Positions 9,119 to 19,053 of a DNA stretch of 64,000 nucleotides are shown here, piece after piece. The notes under the pieces were generated by a model. It saw nothing but the letters and a program-made list of their open reading frames with translations. It ran no database searches and was not told the origin of the DNA. Each line of letters opens with the position of its first letter. The first letter of the stretch is position 1. Where the stretch lies: assembly GCF_003977685.1 (NCBI RefSeq), contig NZ_RYZH01000006.1:101479-165478 (forward strand), written 5' to 3'. Position numbers and translations under genes: made by a program. This stretch comes from Tautonia sociabilis (GTDB taxonomy: Bacteria > Planctomycetota > Planctomycetia > Isosphaerales > Isosphaeraceae).

Positions 9119-10234
9119 ATGCCCGCTCCCGTCCGATTCGAGCTCCTCGGGGTCGATACCCGCTCCAACGCCCGCCGGGGACTGCTGCGGACCCCCCACG
9201 GGACCGTGGAGACACCCGTCTTCATGCCCGTCGGCACGCAGGCGACGGTCAAAGGCGTCGTGCCCGAGTTGCTCCGGGCCTGCGGCAGCCAGATGCTGCT
9301 GGCGAACACCTATCACCTGGCGCTCCGGCCGGGGGAGGAGGTGGTCCGTTCCCTCGGCGGCCTGCACCGATTCATGGCCTGGGACGGGCCGATCCTGACC
9401 GACTCGGGAGGCTTCCAGGCCTTCAGCCTGAGCGACCGGGCCACGCTGACCGAATCGGGAGTGGCCTTCCGGTCTCACCTGGACGGCAGCCTGCTGGACC
9501 TGACCCCCGAGCGGGCGATCGCCATTCAGGAGGCGCTCGGGGCCGACGTGGCGATGGTGCTCGACCACTGCCCGGCCCTGCCGGCCGGTAAGGAGGCCGT
9601 CGCCGAGGCGACCGAGCGGACCATCCGCTGGGCCCGGCGCTGCCAGCGGGCGAGGACCCGGGACGACCAGGCGGTCTTCGGCATCCTCCAGGGCGGCTCC
9701 CATGCCGATCTGAGGAGCGAGTGCGCGGAGCGGCTGGTCGAGATCGGGTTCGACGGCTATGCGATCGGAGGAGTCAGCGTCGGCGAGTCTCCCGAGGAGA
9801 TCCGCAAGGCGCTGGAGGTCTCGACCCCCCACCTGCCGGCCCATCAGGCCCGCTACCTGATGGGAGTCGGCCGTCCTCAGGACGTGCTGGACGCGATCGC
9901 GGCCGGGGTGGACATGTTCGACTGCGTTCTGCCGACCCGAAACGGCCGGAACGCGACCTGCTTGACAAGGAGGGGGCCCGTCCGGATGCGGAACGCGGCG
10001 CACAAGGCCGATCCCCGGCCGATCGAGGACGGGTGCGACTGCCCGGCCTGCTCCCGGTTCAGCCGGGGGTACATCCGGCACCTGTTCCTGGCCGACGAGA
10101 TGCTGGGCCCGATCCTGGCGTCGGTCCACAACCTGGCCTTCCTGCACCGGTTGGTCCGAGACGCCCGGGAGGCGATCGGGGAGGGCCGTTACGACCGATT
10201 CCGGGCGGAGGCGCTTGAAGCCCTCGGCCCGTGA
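9119..10234 (+). CDS. tgt: Queuine/preQ1 tRNA-guanine transglycosylase
   Basis: A 371-residue full-length Tgt, which exchanges the wobble guanine of GUN-anticodon tRNAs for preQ1 in queuosine synthesis. D95 in LTDSGGFQ, the nucleophile D268 in DMFDCVLPTRNGR, and the zinc ligands C306, C308, C311 and H337 are all present at family spacing. LQGGSHADLR and GYAIGGVSVGE are the base-binding segments. ATG 9119 gives the usual N-terminus. It is followed by yajC and secDF, the common bacterial tgt-yajC-secD-secF order. Confidence 0.95.
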   Translation: MPAPVRFELLGVDTRSNARRGLLRTPHGTVETPVFMPVGTQATVKGVVPELLRACGSQMLLANTYHLALRPGEEVVRSLGGLHRFMAWDGPILTDSGGFQAFSLSDRATLTESGVAFRSHLDGSLLDLTPERAIAIQEALGADVAMVLDHCPALPAGKEAVAEATERTIRWARRCQRARTRDDQAVFGILQGGSHADLRSECAERLVEIGFDGYAIGGVSVGESPEEIRKALEVSTPHLPAHQARYLMGVGRPQDVLDAIAAGVDMFDCVLPTRNGRNATCLTRRGPVRMRNAAHKADPRPIEDGCDCPACSRFSRGYIRHLFLADEMLGPILASVHNLAFLHRLVRDAREAIGEGRYDRFRAEALEALGP

Positions 10235-10244
10235 TCGTTAAAGT
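10215..10244 (+). promoter_or_regulatory. Candidate promoter before yajC
   Basis: TTGAAG at 10215-10220, 18-base spacer, TAAAGT at 10239-10244, overlapping the tgt stop. Each box matches the consensus at 4 of 6 positions. It could give yajC-secDF transcription separate from tgt. Confidence 0.33.
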
Positions 10245-10354
10245 GATCCGATCGTCTCGCCGCGACGCGGCCGGCCTGCCGGTCGCCGTCCGAACTCGGC
10301 ACGAATCGGTCTGCCCGTCCCGATCTTCCCCCCCCGAGGCATCGACCCCCGACC

Positions 10355-10738
10355 ATGTCCGGCCCATCCTGGTTCTCCCTTCCATTTCTCCTCGCCCAGG
10401 GCGCCCCGGCGGCCGGGGGTGAGGGTTCGCTGCCGCCCTGGATGGTGCTGGTCGTCCAGTTCGGTCCGGTGCTCCTGCTCGCCTTCTTCCTGTTCTTCTG
10501 GATGCCGATGCGCAACCAGAAGCGGCGGATGGACATGATCAACGCCCTGAAGAAGAACGACCGGGTGGTGACGGAGTCGGGCATCTTCGGCACCATCGTC
10601 TCGGTCGACGAGAAGGCGGATCGGATCGTGCTCCGGGTGGACGACGAGAAGGGAGTCAAGCTGACCGTCCGCAAGTCGAGCGTCCTCGGCCTGGTCGAGG
10701 CCGCGGGGGCCGGCGCGGCGGAGAAGAAGGCCTCCTGA
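10355..10738 (+). CDS. yajC: Preprotein translocase subunit YajC
   Basis: 127 residues with one membrane segment (about residues 30-49, VLVVQFGPVLLLAFFLFFWM) followed by the family signature PMRNQKRRMDMINALKKNDRVVT and the small cytoplasmic beta domain. YajC associates with SecDF as an accessory of the Sec translocon. The longer periplasmic N-terminus (30 residues) is slightly unusual. It lies directly upstream of secDF. Confidence 0.93.
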   Translation: MSGPSWFSLPFLLAQGAPAAGGEGSLPPWMVLVVQFGPVLLLAFFLFFWMPMRNQKRRMDMINALKKNDRVVTESGIFGTIVSVDEKADRIVLRVDDEKGVKLTVRKSSVLGLVEAAGAGAAEKKAS

Positions 10739-10909
10739 GCGGGCCTCGGGTGCCGACCCGGCCGCCCCGGGCCCGGGAGGCGGGCCGGGCGGGCGTCGAC
10801 GGGTTGATGGATCTCGATTCGTGATCGGATCGGGACGGAGCCGGGCCGCTCCGCCCCGGGCCGGACGGGGACGCTTCCCCCCTCGTCGCTCGGCCCCGAA
10901 GGACTTGCC

Positions 10910-13900
10910 ATGAAGAACCTGACGTTTCGACTCCTCCTGATCGGGCTGGCGGCCGTCGTCGGGCTGCTCGTCCTCTTCTCCCAGCAGATCGGCCTCAGCG
11001 ACGAACGGCCTCTGAAGCTGGGGATCGACCTCTCCGGCGGCACGATCCTGGTCTATCAGGTCGAGCAGCAAGCCGGCGAGCGCGTCGATCTGGACGAGCT
11101 GGTCGCGGCCCTGAAGCGGCGAATCAACCCCGAGGGGGTCTTCGACATCACGATCCGGAGCGTGGGCCAGGATCGGGTCGAGATCATCATGCCCGAGGAG
11201 ATGGCCAACCAGGCCGAGGAAATCAAGCGCAAGCTGACCGAGGAGGGCTCGCTCTCCTTCCGCATCCTCGCCTCGACCAACCGCGCCGCCGACTTTCCGG
11301 CCTACCTCATTCGCCAGACCCGCGACCTGCCGCCGATCGTCGACCGCCTTCCCGAGATCAAGCCCTCTTCCAGCGATCGCGAAACCTTCCGCTGGGCGAA
11401 ACTCGGCGAAGTGGTCGAGGGGCAACCCGCCGCTCCGGAGGGGACGGCACCCACCACGGTGTCAGAACGGTCACTGACCCTCAGCGGTGCCGGTTGGTCT
11501 CCGAATCGGTATCGAGGGATGCAGGCCGTGCTCGAGCGCGGCGGCGGTTCTCCGAACCGTGTGACCGTTGAGCGGAACACGGCCGATACGTTGTTTTTTT
11601 CCGAGCCGATCGGTTTCGATCCCTCGGCGGTCACTGGCTTTGAGATCGACTACTCGGGCGGGGACAGCCGAGCGATTCGCGATCCGATCCGGGATTGGTC
11701 CCCCAACCGTTACGCTGGCCTGCCCATTCTGCTGGAAGGGATCGTCGCTGGAGAGCCCAGAAGGATCATCGCCGAGGTGGCGAGCAACACCGCGGACACG
11801 ATCACGCTGACGCGCGACCACGGGCTTGATGTCGTCCGATCCTACCGAGTCGCGTACAATCCCAGCGGGATCGCGTTGGGGATCGACGGCACCTCGATCG
11901 ATCCCCAGCTGGCCGGGGACAAGATCGTCCGGGGAGTGAGACTGCCCAGCCAGCCAGGCACGACCGAATACTTCGTGCTCTATGAGGTTCCCCGGGAACG
12001 GCAAGACGTGACCGGGGACATGCTCGAGCGCGTCTATCCGACGACCGACGAGCAACTCCGGCCGGCTGTCGGCTTCGATTTCGACACCATCGGCTCCCGT
12101 CGCTTCGGCGACCTGACGGGCCGCTATCGCCCCCGGCAGGACGGAGCGTTCTTCTACAACCTCGCCATCCTGCTCGACGGCGAGGTGATGTCGGCCCCCC
12201 AGATCCGGAACCGGATCACCGACAGCGGCATCATCACCATGGGAGGCCGAGGCTCCCAGGTGAACGAGCAGGTCAACTTCCTGATCGACATCCTCCGGGC
12301 CGGAAGTCTGCCCGTCGCGCTGCAGACCCCGGCGCTCCAGGAGGAGACGATCGGCCCGACGCTGGGCGAGGACACGATTCGCAAGGGGGTGTACGCCATC
12401 ACCGTCGCGTTGGCGTTGGTGCCGGTCTTCATGATCGTGTACTACCACTTCGCCGGCGTCGTGGCCGTCATCGCCCTGCTGCTGAACATGGTGCTGCTGC
12501 TGGCCTCGATGGCGGTCACCGGCAGCTCGATCACCCTGCCTGGTCTGGCGGGCTTGGCCCTGACGATCGGCATGGCGGTCGACGCGAACGTGCTCATTTA
12601 CGAGCGCATGCGGGAGGAACGTGACCGGGGGGCGCCGCTGGCCCAGCAGATCCGCAATGGCTTCGGCAAGGCGTGGTCGACCATTCTCGACTCGAACGTC
12701 ACCACCGTGCTCACCGGTGTGGTCCTCTGGTCGGTAGGCACCGAGGAGGTCAAGGGGTTCGCCCTGGTGACGATCATCGGCCTGCTCTGGAACCTGTTCA
12801 CGGCCGTCTTCGTCTCTCGGACGATCTTCGAGCTGGCGTATCAGAGCGGCTGGCTCAAGCGGCTGACGATGCTCCGGTTGCTGAGCAAGACGAATATCGA
12901 CTTCGTCGGGCCGAGGCGGTACTGCATGGTCGGTTCGCTGTTGGTGATCGCATTGGGACTGTCGGTCTTTTTCAGCCGGGGAGGGGCGAACCAACAGGGG
13001 TCGATGTACAACATCGACTTCACCGGCGGCTCGCTGGTGACCGTCCGGCTGGACAGCGAGCAGCTTCGCGGCCAGTCCCCCTCGGCCCGGATCTCCGCGG
13101 TCCGGGACCAGGCCAGTGAGGTCCTGCCGAATGTCACTGTCGAGAGCCTGACCGTCTCCGGCGACGAGGAGCAGGACGAGGCCCCTCGCTACAACATCCG
13201 GACCACCGAGCAGTCTCCCGACGTGGTCCAGGAGGCCATCCTCGAGGCGTTCGCCGACAGCCTGGTGCGCGTCGAGCTGCTTCAGACTGAGCCGATCGAG
13301 CCGGTGGAGGGCGGTCTCGAGGAGGAAGGGAATCGCTACCGGCTGACCTTCAACTTGCCGCAGCCTCCGTCTCGAATCGCCGAGGCCTTCGCCAGGGTGC
13401 TGGCCTCGGCCGACCCGCCGGTGGCCAGCCCGAGGTCCCAGTTCCGGGTGATCAACCCGGAGGCTCCCCCCAACAACGTTGACCAGCCGGGCGAGGTGCT
13501 CGAACTGACAACCTCGTTGGCCCCGGAGCGGATCGAGGGGTACCTCGCCGAGCTCGGGCAAGAGCTGCGCAACGACAAGGACTTCCTCTTCGAGCGGCTC
13601 GAGAACTTCGGCAGTGTGGTTGCTGGCGAGACCCGGCAGAAGGCCATGGTGGCGATCGTCGCCAGCTGGTTGATCATCATCGCCTACCTCTGGTTCCGCT
13701 TCCAGGCGGTTGCCTACGGCGTCGCGGCGGTGCTCGCGCTGATCCACGACGTGCTCATCGCCCTGGGGGCGGTGGCCCTGGCCGGCTACAAGATCGACCT
13801 GCCGATGATCGCCGCCTTCCTCACGCTGATCGGCTTCTCGGTGAACGACACGATCGTCATCTTCGACCGCATCCGGGAGCTCAAGGGGAAGACCCCCCAC

Positions 13901-14155
13901 CTGACGGCCCGGCTGGTCAACGACGCGATCAACGTCACCCTGAGCCGAACGATCCTCACCTCGCTGACCACCTGGCTGGTGGTGCTGATCTTCTACCTCT
14001 TCGGCGGCGAGGGGCTCTCCGGCTTCTCGTTCTGCCTGGTGGTCGGCATTCTCAGCGGTACCTACAGCACGATCTTCATCGCGGCTCCGATCCTCATCGA
14101 GTGGATCGGCAAGCCGTCGAAGACCGACGCGAAGGAGATGGCCGGCTCTCGCTGA
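10910..14155 (+). CDS. secDF: Fused protein translocase subunit SecDF
   Basis: A 1081-residue single chain joining SecD and SecF, the proton-driven partners that pull exported proteins through SecYEG. The SecD signature GIDLSGG is at residues 38-44, followed by a periplasmic P1 domain, then six membrane segments with the conserved GMAVDANVLIYERMREE. The SecF half begins near residue 690 with its signature NIDFTGG and ends with six more segments containing GFSVNDTIVIFDRIRE. An unusual insert in the SecD periplasmic region (about residues 190-320) consists of two 67-residue repeats, each opening WSPNRY and containing NTADT. ATG 10910 precedes a normal first membrane segment. Confidence 0.95.
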   Translation: MKNLTFRLLLIGLAAVVGLLVLFSQQIGLSDERPLKLGIDLSGGTILVYQVEQQAGERVDLDELVAALKRRINPEGVFDITIRSVGQDRVEIIMPEEMANQAEEIKRKLTEEGSLSFRILASTNRAADFPAYLIRQTRDLPPIVDRLPEIKPSSSDRETFRWAKLGEVVEGQPAAPEGTAPTTVSERSLTLSGAGWSPNRYRGMQAVLERGGGSPNRVTVERNTADTLFFSEPIGFDPSAVTGFEIDYSGGDSRAIRDPIRDWSPNRYAGLPILLEGIVAGEPRRIIAEVASNTADTITLTRDHGLDVVRSYRVAYNPSGIALGIDGTSIDPQLAGDKIVRGVRLPSQPGTTEYFVLYEVPRERQDVTGDMLERVYPTTDEQLRPAVGFDFDTIGSRRFGDLTGRYRPRQDGAFFYNLAILLDGEVMSAPQIRNRITDSGIITMGGRGSQVNEQVNFLIDILRAGSLPVALQTPALQEETIGPTLGEDTIRKGVYAITVALALVPVFMIVYYHFAGVVAVIALLLNMVLLLASMAVTGSSITLPGLAGLALTIGMAVDANVLIYERMREERDRGAPLAQQIRNGFGKAWSTILDSNVTTVLTGVVLWSVGTEEVKGFALVTIIGLLWNLFTAVFVSRTIFELAYQSGWLKRLTMLRLLSKTNIDFVGPRRYCMVGSLLVIALGLSVFFSRGGANQQGSMYNIDFTGGSLVTVRLDSEQLRGQSPSARISAVRDQASEVLPNVTVESLTVSGDEEQDEAPRYNIRTTEQSPDVVQEAILEAFADSLVRVELLQTEPIEPVEGGLEEEGNRYRLTFNLPQPPSRIAEAFARVLASADPPVASPRSQFRVINPEAPPNNVDQPGEVLELTTSLAPERIEGYLAELGQELRNDKDFLFERLENFGSVVAGETRQKAMVAIVASWLIIIAYLWFRFQAVAYGVAAVLALIHDVLIALGAVALAGYKIDLPMIAAFLTLIGFSVNDTIVIFDRIRELKGKTPHLTARLVNDAINVTLSRTILTSLTTWLVVLIFYLFGGEGLSGFSFCLVVGILSGTYSTIFIAAPILIEWIGKPSKTDAKEMAGSR

Positions 14156-14184
14156 GGTGAGGGCGGGATGAGTTCGGACGACTG

Positions 14185-14228
14185 ATGGCCGATGCGGGCC
14201 CTCTCGGGTGCGGGTCCGCATCGGCCAT
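14185..14228. terminator. Strong hairpin between secDF and birA
   Basis: A 17-bp stem (14185-14201 with 14212-14228, one G-U pair in the + transcript) with a 10-base loop, 30 bases after the secDF stop and between converging genes. Probably terminates in both directions. Confidence 0.6.
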
Positions 14229-14306
14229 GGGCGTTCAGGGACGTCGACCGAAGGTCCGGGGGGGATTGCTCCCGACCGACGGACGCTTCGCATCCGCCGG
14301 CAAGGA

Positions 14307-15080
14307 TCATCCGTCCCGGAGGACGCGGCCCCCGTAGACGGTCTGGGGCCCGGACCCGGTGTCGATCCGGAGGCCGCCGTCGGGTCCGATCCCGGCCCCG
14401 ATCCCGGCGACGATCTTCCGGCCGAGATCGACCCGGACCGGACGGCCGAGCAGTTGGTCCAGCTCGGCCCACCGCCGGGAGAGGTCGGCGGCGTCCTCGG
14501 AGAGCAGCTGGAGGCTCCCCCGGAGGAGCTCGATCAGGTCGGCGAAGATCGCCTCCTGGTCGTCGGGCTCGAGCGGAATCCCCGCGAACTCGGCGAGGGA
14601 GCCGGCCATGCGGCGGACCTCGGCAGAGGCGTCGTCGAGTCGGGTCCGGACATTCAGGCCAATGCCGATGATCAGTCGGGGCCCCTCGGGGCCATTGATG
14701 CGTTCGGGGAGGATGCCGGCGACCTTTCGGCCGTCGATCTCGACGTCATTGGGCCATCGGATGGCAAGTCGGCCTCGGTCGACCCGGGGGGAGATCGCGT
14801 CGACGACGGCGACCGCCGCGGCGAGCGAACAGAGCGGCGTGTGCCGGTCGAGCAGGCCGATGGCGGTCGGGTCGAGCAGGGCGCTGAAGGTCAGGCTACC
14901 CTCGTCCGACCACCAGGCGTTGGCTCCCCGGCCCCGGCCTCGGGTCTGACGGTCGGCGCGGAGGACCAGTGGGGGACGAGCGGACCCGTCCGATCCGGTC
15001 GCAAGCCGCCGGGCGAGGTCGTTGGTCGAGTCGACCTCGTCGAGGCGGCGGACAGGCCAGGGCAGAGGCCGGTCATTCAT
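14307..15080 (-). CDS. birA: Biotin-[acetyl-CoA-carboxylase] ligase
   Basis: 257 residues, the catalytic-only form without the N-terminal DNA-binding domain of the E. coli repressor type. It has VDSTNDLAR, the biotinyl-AMP loop TRGRGRGANAW (matching the GRGRxGR(K/R)W-type motif), IRWPNDVEIDGRKVAGIL and the IGIGLNV strand. It activates biotin and attaches it to a lysine of biotin carrier domains. Its start overlaps the pyruvate carboxylase stop by 8 bases, so the ligase is probably translationally coupled to its own substrate enzyme. Confidence 0.93.
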   Translation of the reverse strand: MNDRPLPWPVRRLDEVDSTNDLARRLATGSDGSARPPLVLRADRQTRGRGRGANAWWSDEGSLTFSALLDPTAIGLLDRHTPLCSLAAAVAVVDAISPRVDRGRLAIRWPNDVEIDGRKVAGILPERINGPEGPRLIIGIGLNVRTRLDDASAEVRRMAGSLAEFAGIPLEPDDQEAIFADLIELLRGSLQLLSEDAADLSRRWAELDQLLGRPVRVDLGRKIVAGIGAGIGPDGGLRIDTGSGPQTVYGGRVLRDG

Positions 15081-18000
15081 CGGTCAGGCGGATGAGGAGG
15101 TCTCCGGTCTGGACCTGAAGGCCGACGGTGGCGAGGACCTCGGCGACTCGGCCGGGCCGCTCGGCATAGAGGGTCGTCTCCATCTTCATGGCCTCGATGG
15201 AGAGCAGCTTCTGGCCCTTTCGGATCGGGTCTCCCGGGGAGACGGCGACGCCGACCACCAGGCCGGGCAGCGGCGAGGCGATCTGGTTCGGGTCGTTCGG
15301 GTCGGCCTTCGGGGCGTGGACGACGGCCGAGGCGAGCGATCGGTCGGCGACGATCACCTCTCGGGGTTGGCCGTTGAGCTCGAAGAAGGCGGTGCGGGTG
15401 CCGTCGACATGAGGCTCGCCAATGGCCAGGAGCTTGACGATCAGCGTCTTGCCCGGCTCGATCTCGATCGGGTGCTCGACGCCGATCTCGGGCCCGAAGA
15501 AGAAGACGGTGGTGGGCAGGACCGAGGTGTCGGAGTGCGCGCGCTGGTGGCTGGCGAGGTCGGGGAAGACGCGGGGGTAGAGCAGCAGACTGAGGGCGTC
15601 GCGAGCGGTGGCCTCGCGGCCGAGCAGTTCGGCGGCCTTGGCCCTGGCGGCCTCGAGGTCGGCCGGGGGCAGGTCCTTGCCGGGGCGGTCGGTGAGCGGG
15701 GGCCGTCCCTTGAGGATCCGGGCCTGCAAGGCGGGCGGGAACCCGCCGGGAGGCTGGCCGAGCCGCCCTTCCATGAACTCGACGACGCTCTCGGGGAAGG
15801 CGAGCTCCCGGGACTCATCGAGCACGTCGTCGGGACCGAGGTTGTTGGCGACCATGAACAGCGCCATGTCGCCGACGACCTTGGACGACGGGGTGACCTT
15901 GACGATATCCCCGAAGAGGAGATTCACCTGGGCATACATCGAGCAGACCTCCGGCCAGCGGTCGTCCAGGCCGAGGGCCTTGGCCTGCTGGTAGAGGTTC
16001 GTGTACTGCCCGCCGGGCATCTCGTAGGCGTAGACCTCGGCCGAGGGGGACTTCTGGCCCGTCTCGAACGGGGCATAGAGCGACCGGGCCGCCTCCCAGT
16101 ACTGGCTCATGGCGATGAGGTGGGAGGGGTTGATGCCAGTCTCCCTCGGGGTGAAGCGGAGGGACTCGACGATGGCGTTGAGGCTTGGCTGCGAGGTCAG
16201 TCCGGCCATCGAGGCGACGGCGCCATCGGCGATGTCCAGCCCGACCTCGGCCCCCTTGAGCACGCTGGCGGCCTGGGCGCCGCCGATGTCGTGCGTGTGG
16301 AAGTGGATCGGCAGGCCGACCTCCTCGCGCAGGGCCTTGATCAGCCGCTCGGCCGCGTACGGCTTGCACAGCCCGGCCATGTCCTTGATGGCGATCAGGT
16401 TGGCGCCGCGCTGCTCCAGCTCCTTGGCCATCGAGACATAATAGTTCAGGTCGTACTTCGATCGCTTCGGGTCGAGGATGTCTCCCGTGTAGCAGATGGC
16501 CGCCTCGCAGAGGGCGCCCGCCTCGCGGATGGCTTCGATGGAGACCTCCATGTTCGGGACCCAGTTGAGCGAGTCGAAGACGCGGAACAGATCGATGCCG
16601 GCGGCAGCGGCCTCCTTGACGAAGGCTCGGACGACGTTGTCCGGGTAGCTCGTGTAGCCGACGGCGTTCGAGCCGCGGAGGAGCATCTGGAAGAGGATGT
16701 TCGGGATCTCGGCGCGGAGCTGGGCGAGGCGGTCCCAGGGATCTTCCTTGAGGAATCGCATCGCCGTGTCGAAGGTGGCGCCGCCCCACATCTCGATCGA
16801 GAAGACCTCGGGGCAGAGCCTCGCGTACGAGGAGGCCACGCGGAGCATCTCTCGGGTGCGCATCCGGGTGGCCAAAAGCGACTGGTGGGCGTCTCGGAAG
16901 GTGGTGTCGGTGAGCAGCAGCTGGGGCTGCTGGCGGATCCATTCGGCGAACTTCTCGGGGCCGAGCCGCTGGAGCCGCTGTCGGGAGCCGTCGGGGATGG
17001 GGGAGCCGTGGGGGTAGGCCGGCGGCTCGGGTTCGGGGGGGGCGGTGTAATTGGCCGGTCGGACGACGCCGGGGAAGCCGTTGACGGCCACGTCGGCGGC
17101 GAAGCCGAGCAATCGGGAGGCGCGGTCTTGCCGTCGGGGGAACTTGAACAGGTCGGGGGTCTGGTCGATGAACCGGGTGGTGCAGCGGCCGGCGATGAAG
17201 TCGGGGTGGTCGATGACGTTCAGCAAAAACGGGATGTTCGTCTTCACCCCTCGGACGCGGAACTCAGCCAGCGCCCGCTTCATGCGGTTCACCGCGTCGA
17301 TGAAGCGGCGGCCCTGGGCGCTGACCTTCACGAGCATGGAGTCGTAGAACGGAGTGACGATCGCCCCGGTGATCGCCGTGCCGCTGTCGAGCCGCAGGCC
17401 CATGCCGCCGGGGGAGCGGTAGTGGGTGATCCGGCCGTAGTCGGGGGTGAAGTTGTTTTCCGGGTCCTCGGTGGTGATCCGGCACTGGAAGGCGTGGCCG
17501 TGGACCTCGACGGATTGCTGATCCGGCAGGTCGATCTCCGGGTCGGACAGCGGGACGCCTGAGGCGATGAGGATCTGGCTCTTGATCAGATCCACGCCCG
17601 TGATCATCTCGGTGACGGTATGCTCGACCTGGATCCTCGGGTTCACCTCGATGAAGAAGAACTGGTTCGCCTCGGCGTCGACGAGGAACTCGACGGTCCC
17701 CGCGTTGTCGTAGCCGCAGTGGCGGCCGAGGGCGAGGGCGGCGTCGCAGATTGCCTGGCGCAGCGAGGGATCGAGGCTGGCCGCCGGGGCGATCTCGATG
17801 ATCTTCTGGTGCCGGCGCTGGACGGAGCAATCGCGCTCGTACAGGTGGACAAGGTTGCCGTGCGAGTCGCCGAGGAGCTGGACCTCGATGTGCTTGGCCT
17901 TGCGAATGAACTTCTCGAGGAAGACATCCGGGCAGCCGAAGGCGGTCTGGGCCTCGCGACGGGCCTGGTCGAGGGCGTCGTCGAGCAGGGCGGGGTCTTC

Positions 18001-18522
18001 GACGACGCGCATCCCGCGACCGCCGCCTCCCATCGCGGCCTTGACGATGACGGGGAAGCCCATCGCCTCGGCCTTGGCCCTCGCCTCGGGGCCGGGGAGG
18101 ATTGGCTCGCTGGTGCCGCCGAGCACAGGGACCCCGGCCTCGACCGCGAGCTTCCGGGCGGCGACCTTGTCGCCGAGCAGATCGAGCAGCTCGGGACGGG
18201 GTCCGACCCAGGAGATGCCGGCAGCCTCGCAGGCTCGGGCGAAGGCGGCGTTCTCGCTGAGGAAGCCATAGCCGGGGTGGATCGCATCGACCCCCTTCTC
18301 GACGGCCAGCTCGACGATGGTCTCGATGCCGAGGTAACTGCGGATCGGCTCCCCCGGCCTGCCGACGGCATACGCCTCGTCGGCCTTGAGCCGGTGCATG
18401 GCGAAGCGATCCTCGTGCGAGTAGATCGCCACGGTCCGGAGCCCCAGCTCGTGGGCCGATCGGAAGACGCGGATGGCGATCTCGCCGCGGTTGGCGACCA
18501 GCAACTTGCGGAACGCGGGCAT
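15073..18522 (-). CDS. pyc: Pyruvate carboxylase
   Basis: A 1149-residue single-chain pyruvate carboxylase, which makes oxaloacetate from pyruvate, bicarbonate and ATP. In order: biotin carboxylase (start KLLVANRGEIAIRVFRSA; ATP-grasp GGGGRGMRVV; EVNPRIQVEHTVTE), carboxyltransferase (LTDTTFRDAHQSLLATRMRT), and a biotin carrier domain with the biotinylated lysine in EAMKMETT at about residue 1113. The length is normal for the alpha4 type. ATG 18522 gives the family N-terminus; a TTG at 18564 would add 14 residues. A TAGGAT -10-like box on the minus strand lies at 18574-18579 without a clear -35. birA follows with an 8-base overlap. Confidence 0.96.
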   Translation of the reverse strand: MPAFRKLLVANRGEIAIRVFRSAHELGLRTVAIYSHEDRFAMHRLKADEAYAVGRPGEPIRSYLGIETIVELAVEKGVDAIHPGYGFLSENAAFARACEAAGISWVGPRPELLDLLGDKVAARKLAVEAGVPVLGGTSEPILPGPEARAKAEAMGFPVIVKAAMGGGGRGMRVVEDPALLDDALDQARREAQTAFGCPDVFLEKFIRKAKHIEVQLLGDSHGNLVHLYERDCSVQRRHQKIIEIAPAASLDPSLRQAICDAALALGRHCGYDNAGTVEFLVDAEANQFFFIEVNPRIQVEHTVTEMITGVDLIKSQILIASGVPLSDPEIDLPDQQSVEVHGHAFQCRITTEDPENNFTPDYGRITHYRSPGGMGLRLDSGTAITGAIVTPFYDSMLVKVSAQGRRFIDAVNRMKRALAEFRVRGVKTNIPFLLNVIDHPDFIAGRCTTRFIDQTPDLFKFPRRQDRASRLLGFAADVAVNGFPGVVRPANYTAPPEPEPPAYPHGSPIPDGSRQRLQRLGPEKFAEWIRQQPQLLLTDTTFRDAHQSLLATRMRTREMLRVASSYARLCPEVFSIEMWGGATFDTAMRFLKEDPWDRLAQLRAEIPNILFQMLLRGSNAVGYTSYPDNVVRAFVKEAAAAGIDLFRVFDSLNWVPNMEVSIEAIREAGALCEAAICYTGDILDPKRSKYDLNYYVSMAKELEQRGANLIAIKDMAGLCKPYAAERLIKALREEVGLPIHFHTHDIGGAQAASVLKGAEVGLDIADGAVASMAGLTSQPSLNAIVESLRFTPRETGINPSHLIAMSQYWEAARSLYAPFETGQKSPSAEVYAYEMPGGQYTNLYQQAKALGLDDRWPEVCSMYAQVNLLFGDIVKVTPSSKVVGDMALFMVANNLGPDDVLDESRELAFPESVVEFMEGRLGQPPGGFPPALQARILKGRPPLTDRPGKDLPPADLEAARAKAAELLGREATARDALSLLLYPRVFPDLASHQRAHSDTSVLPTTVFFFGPEIGVEHPIEIEPGKTLIVKLLAIGEPHVDGTRTAFFELNGQPREVIVADRSLASAVVHAPKADPNDPNQIASPLPGLVVGVAVSPGDPIRKGQKLLSIEAMKMETTLYAERPGRVAEVLATVGLQVQTGDLLIRLTDE

Positions 18523-19053
18523 CGAGCGGTCTCGGGCGGTCGGGGGATTCGGAGAGGAGTGCAAAACCGCCTCATCCTACCGAATCACCGCGCTCGGAGC
18601 GAGACGACACCGGCCCAGCCCGACACGCCGATGCTCCCCGATCGTGCCGAGGCACACCGTCCCCAATCGGGAACGGACTGTCCCCCAAGTTCCCTGGTTC
18701 GCGCTTGGCCGGTCACACCACAATCGAGGGACAAAAGCGGGAACCTTCACGCAGGACGTTCCCGGGGAGGGGGGCGCGCAGGAGGGACGGCCGAGGGGAG
18801 GTGATCGGCCGAGCCCTGGCATCGCTGCGGTCGATTCGGGCGACCGGCGGCGGGGAGGAAGGCTCCGCTCGACCGCATCGCCTGGGGGGGGATGGTCGAC
18901 GCCGTTGCGAGGGCTCCGACCGACCATCCCTGACGGCATGCCGAAGGGCCTCCTCGCCGGCCCGGGGATTGATTCCGAGCCGACGAGGAGGATGATGGCG
19001 GTCGTCACCTGACCGATCGATCGATCGATCAACCCCGAGGGAGAGGACGCATC
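18523..19053. other. Divergent intergenic region between pyc and the ThuA gene
   Basis: No gene is seen. Near the right end a (CGAT)n run at 19014-19030 forms a perfect self-complementary tract. The ribosome site GAGGGAGAGGA precedes the ATG at 19054. No promoter with both boxes was found for the ThuA gene. Confidence 0.5.
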
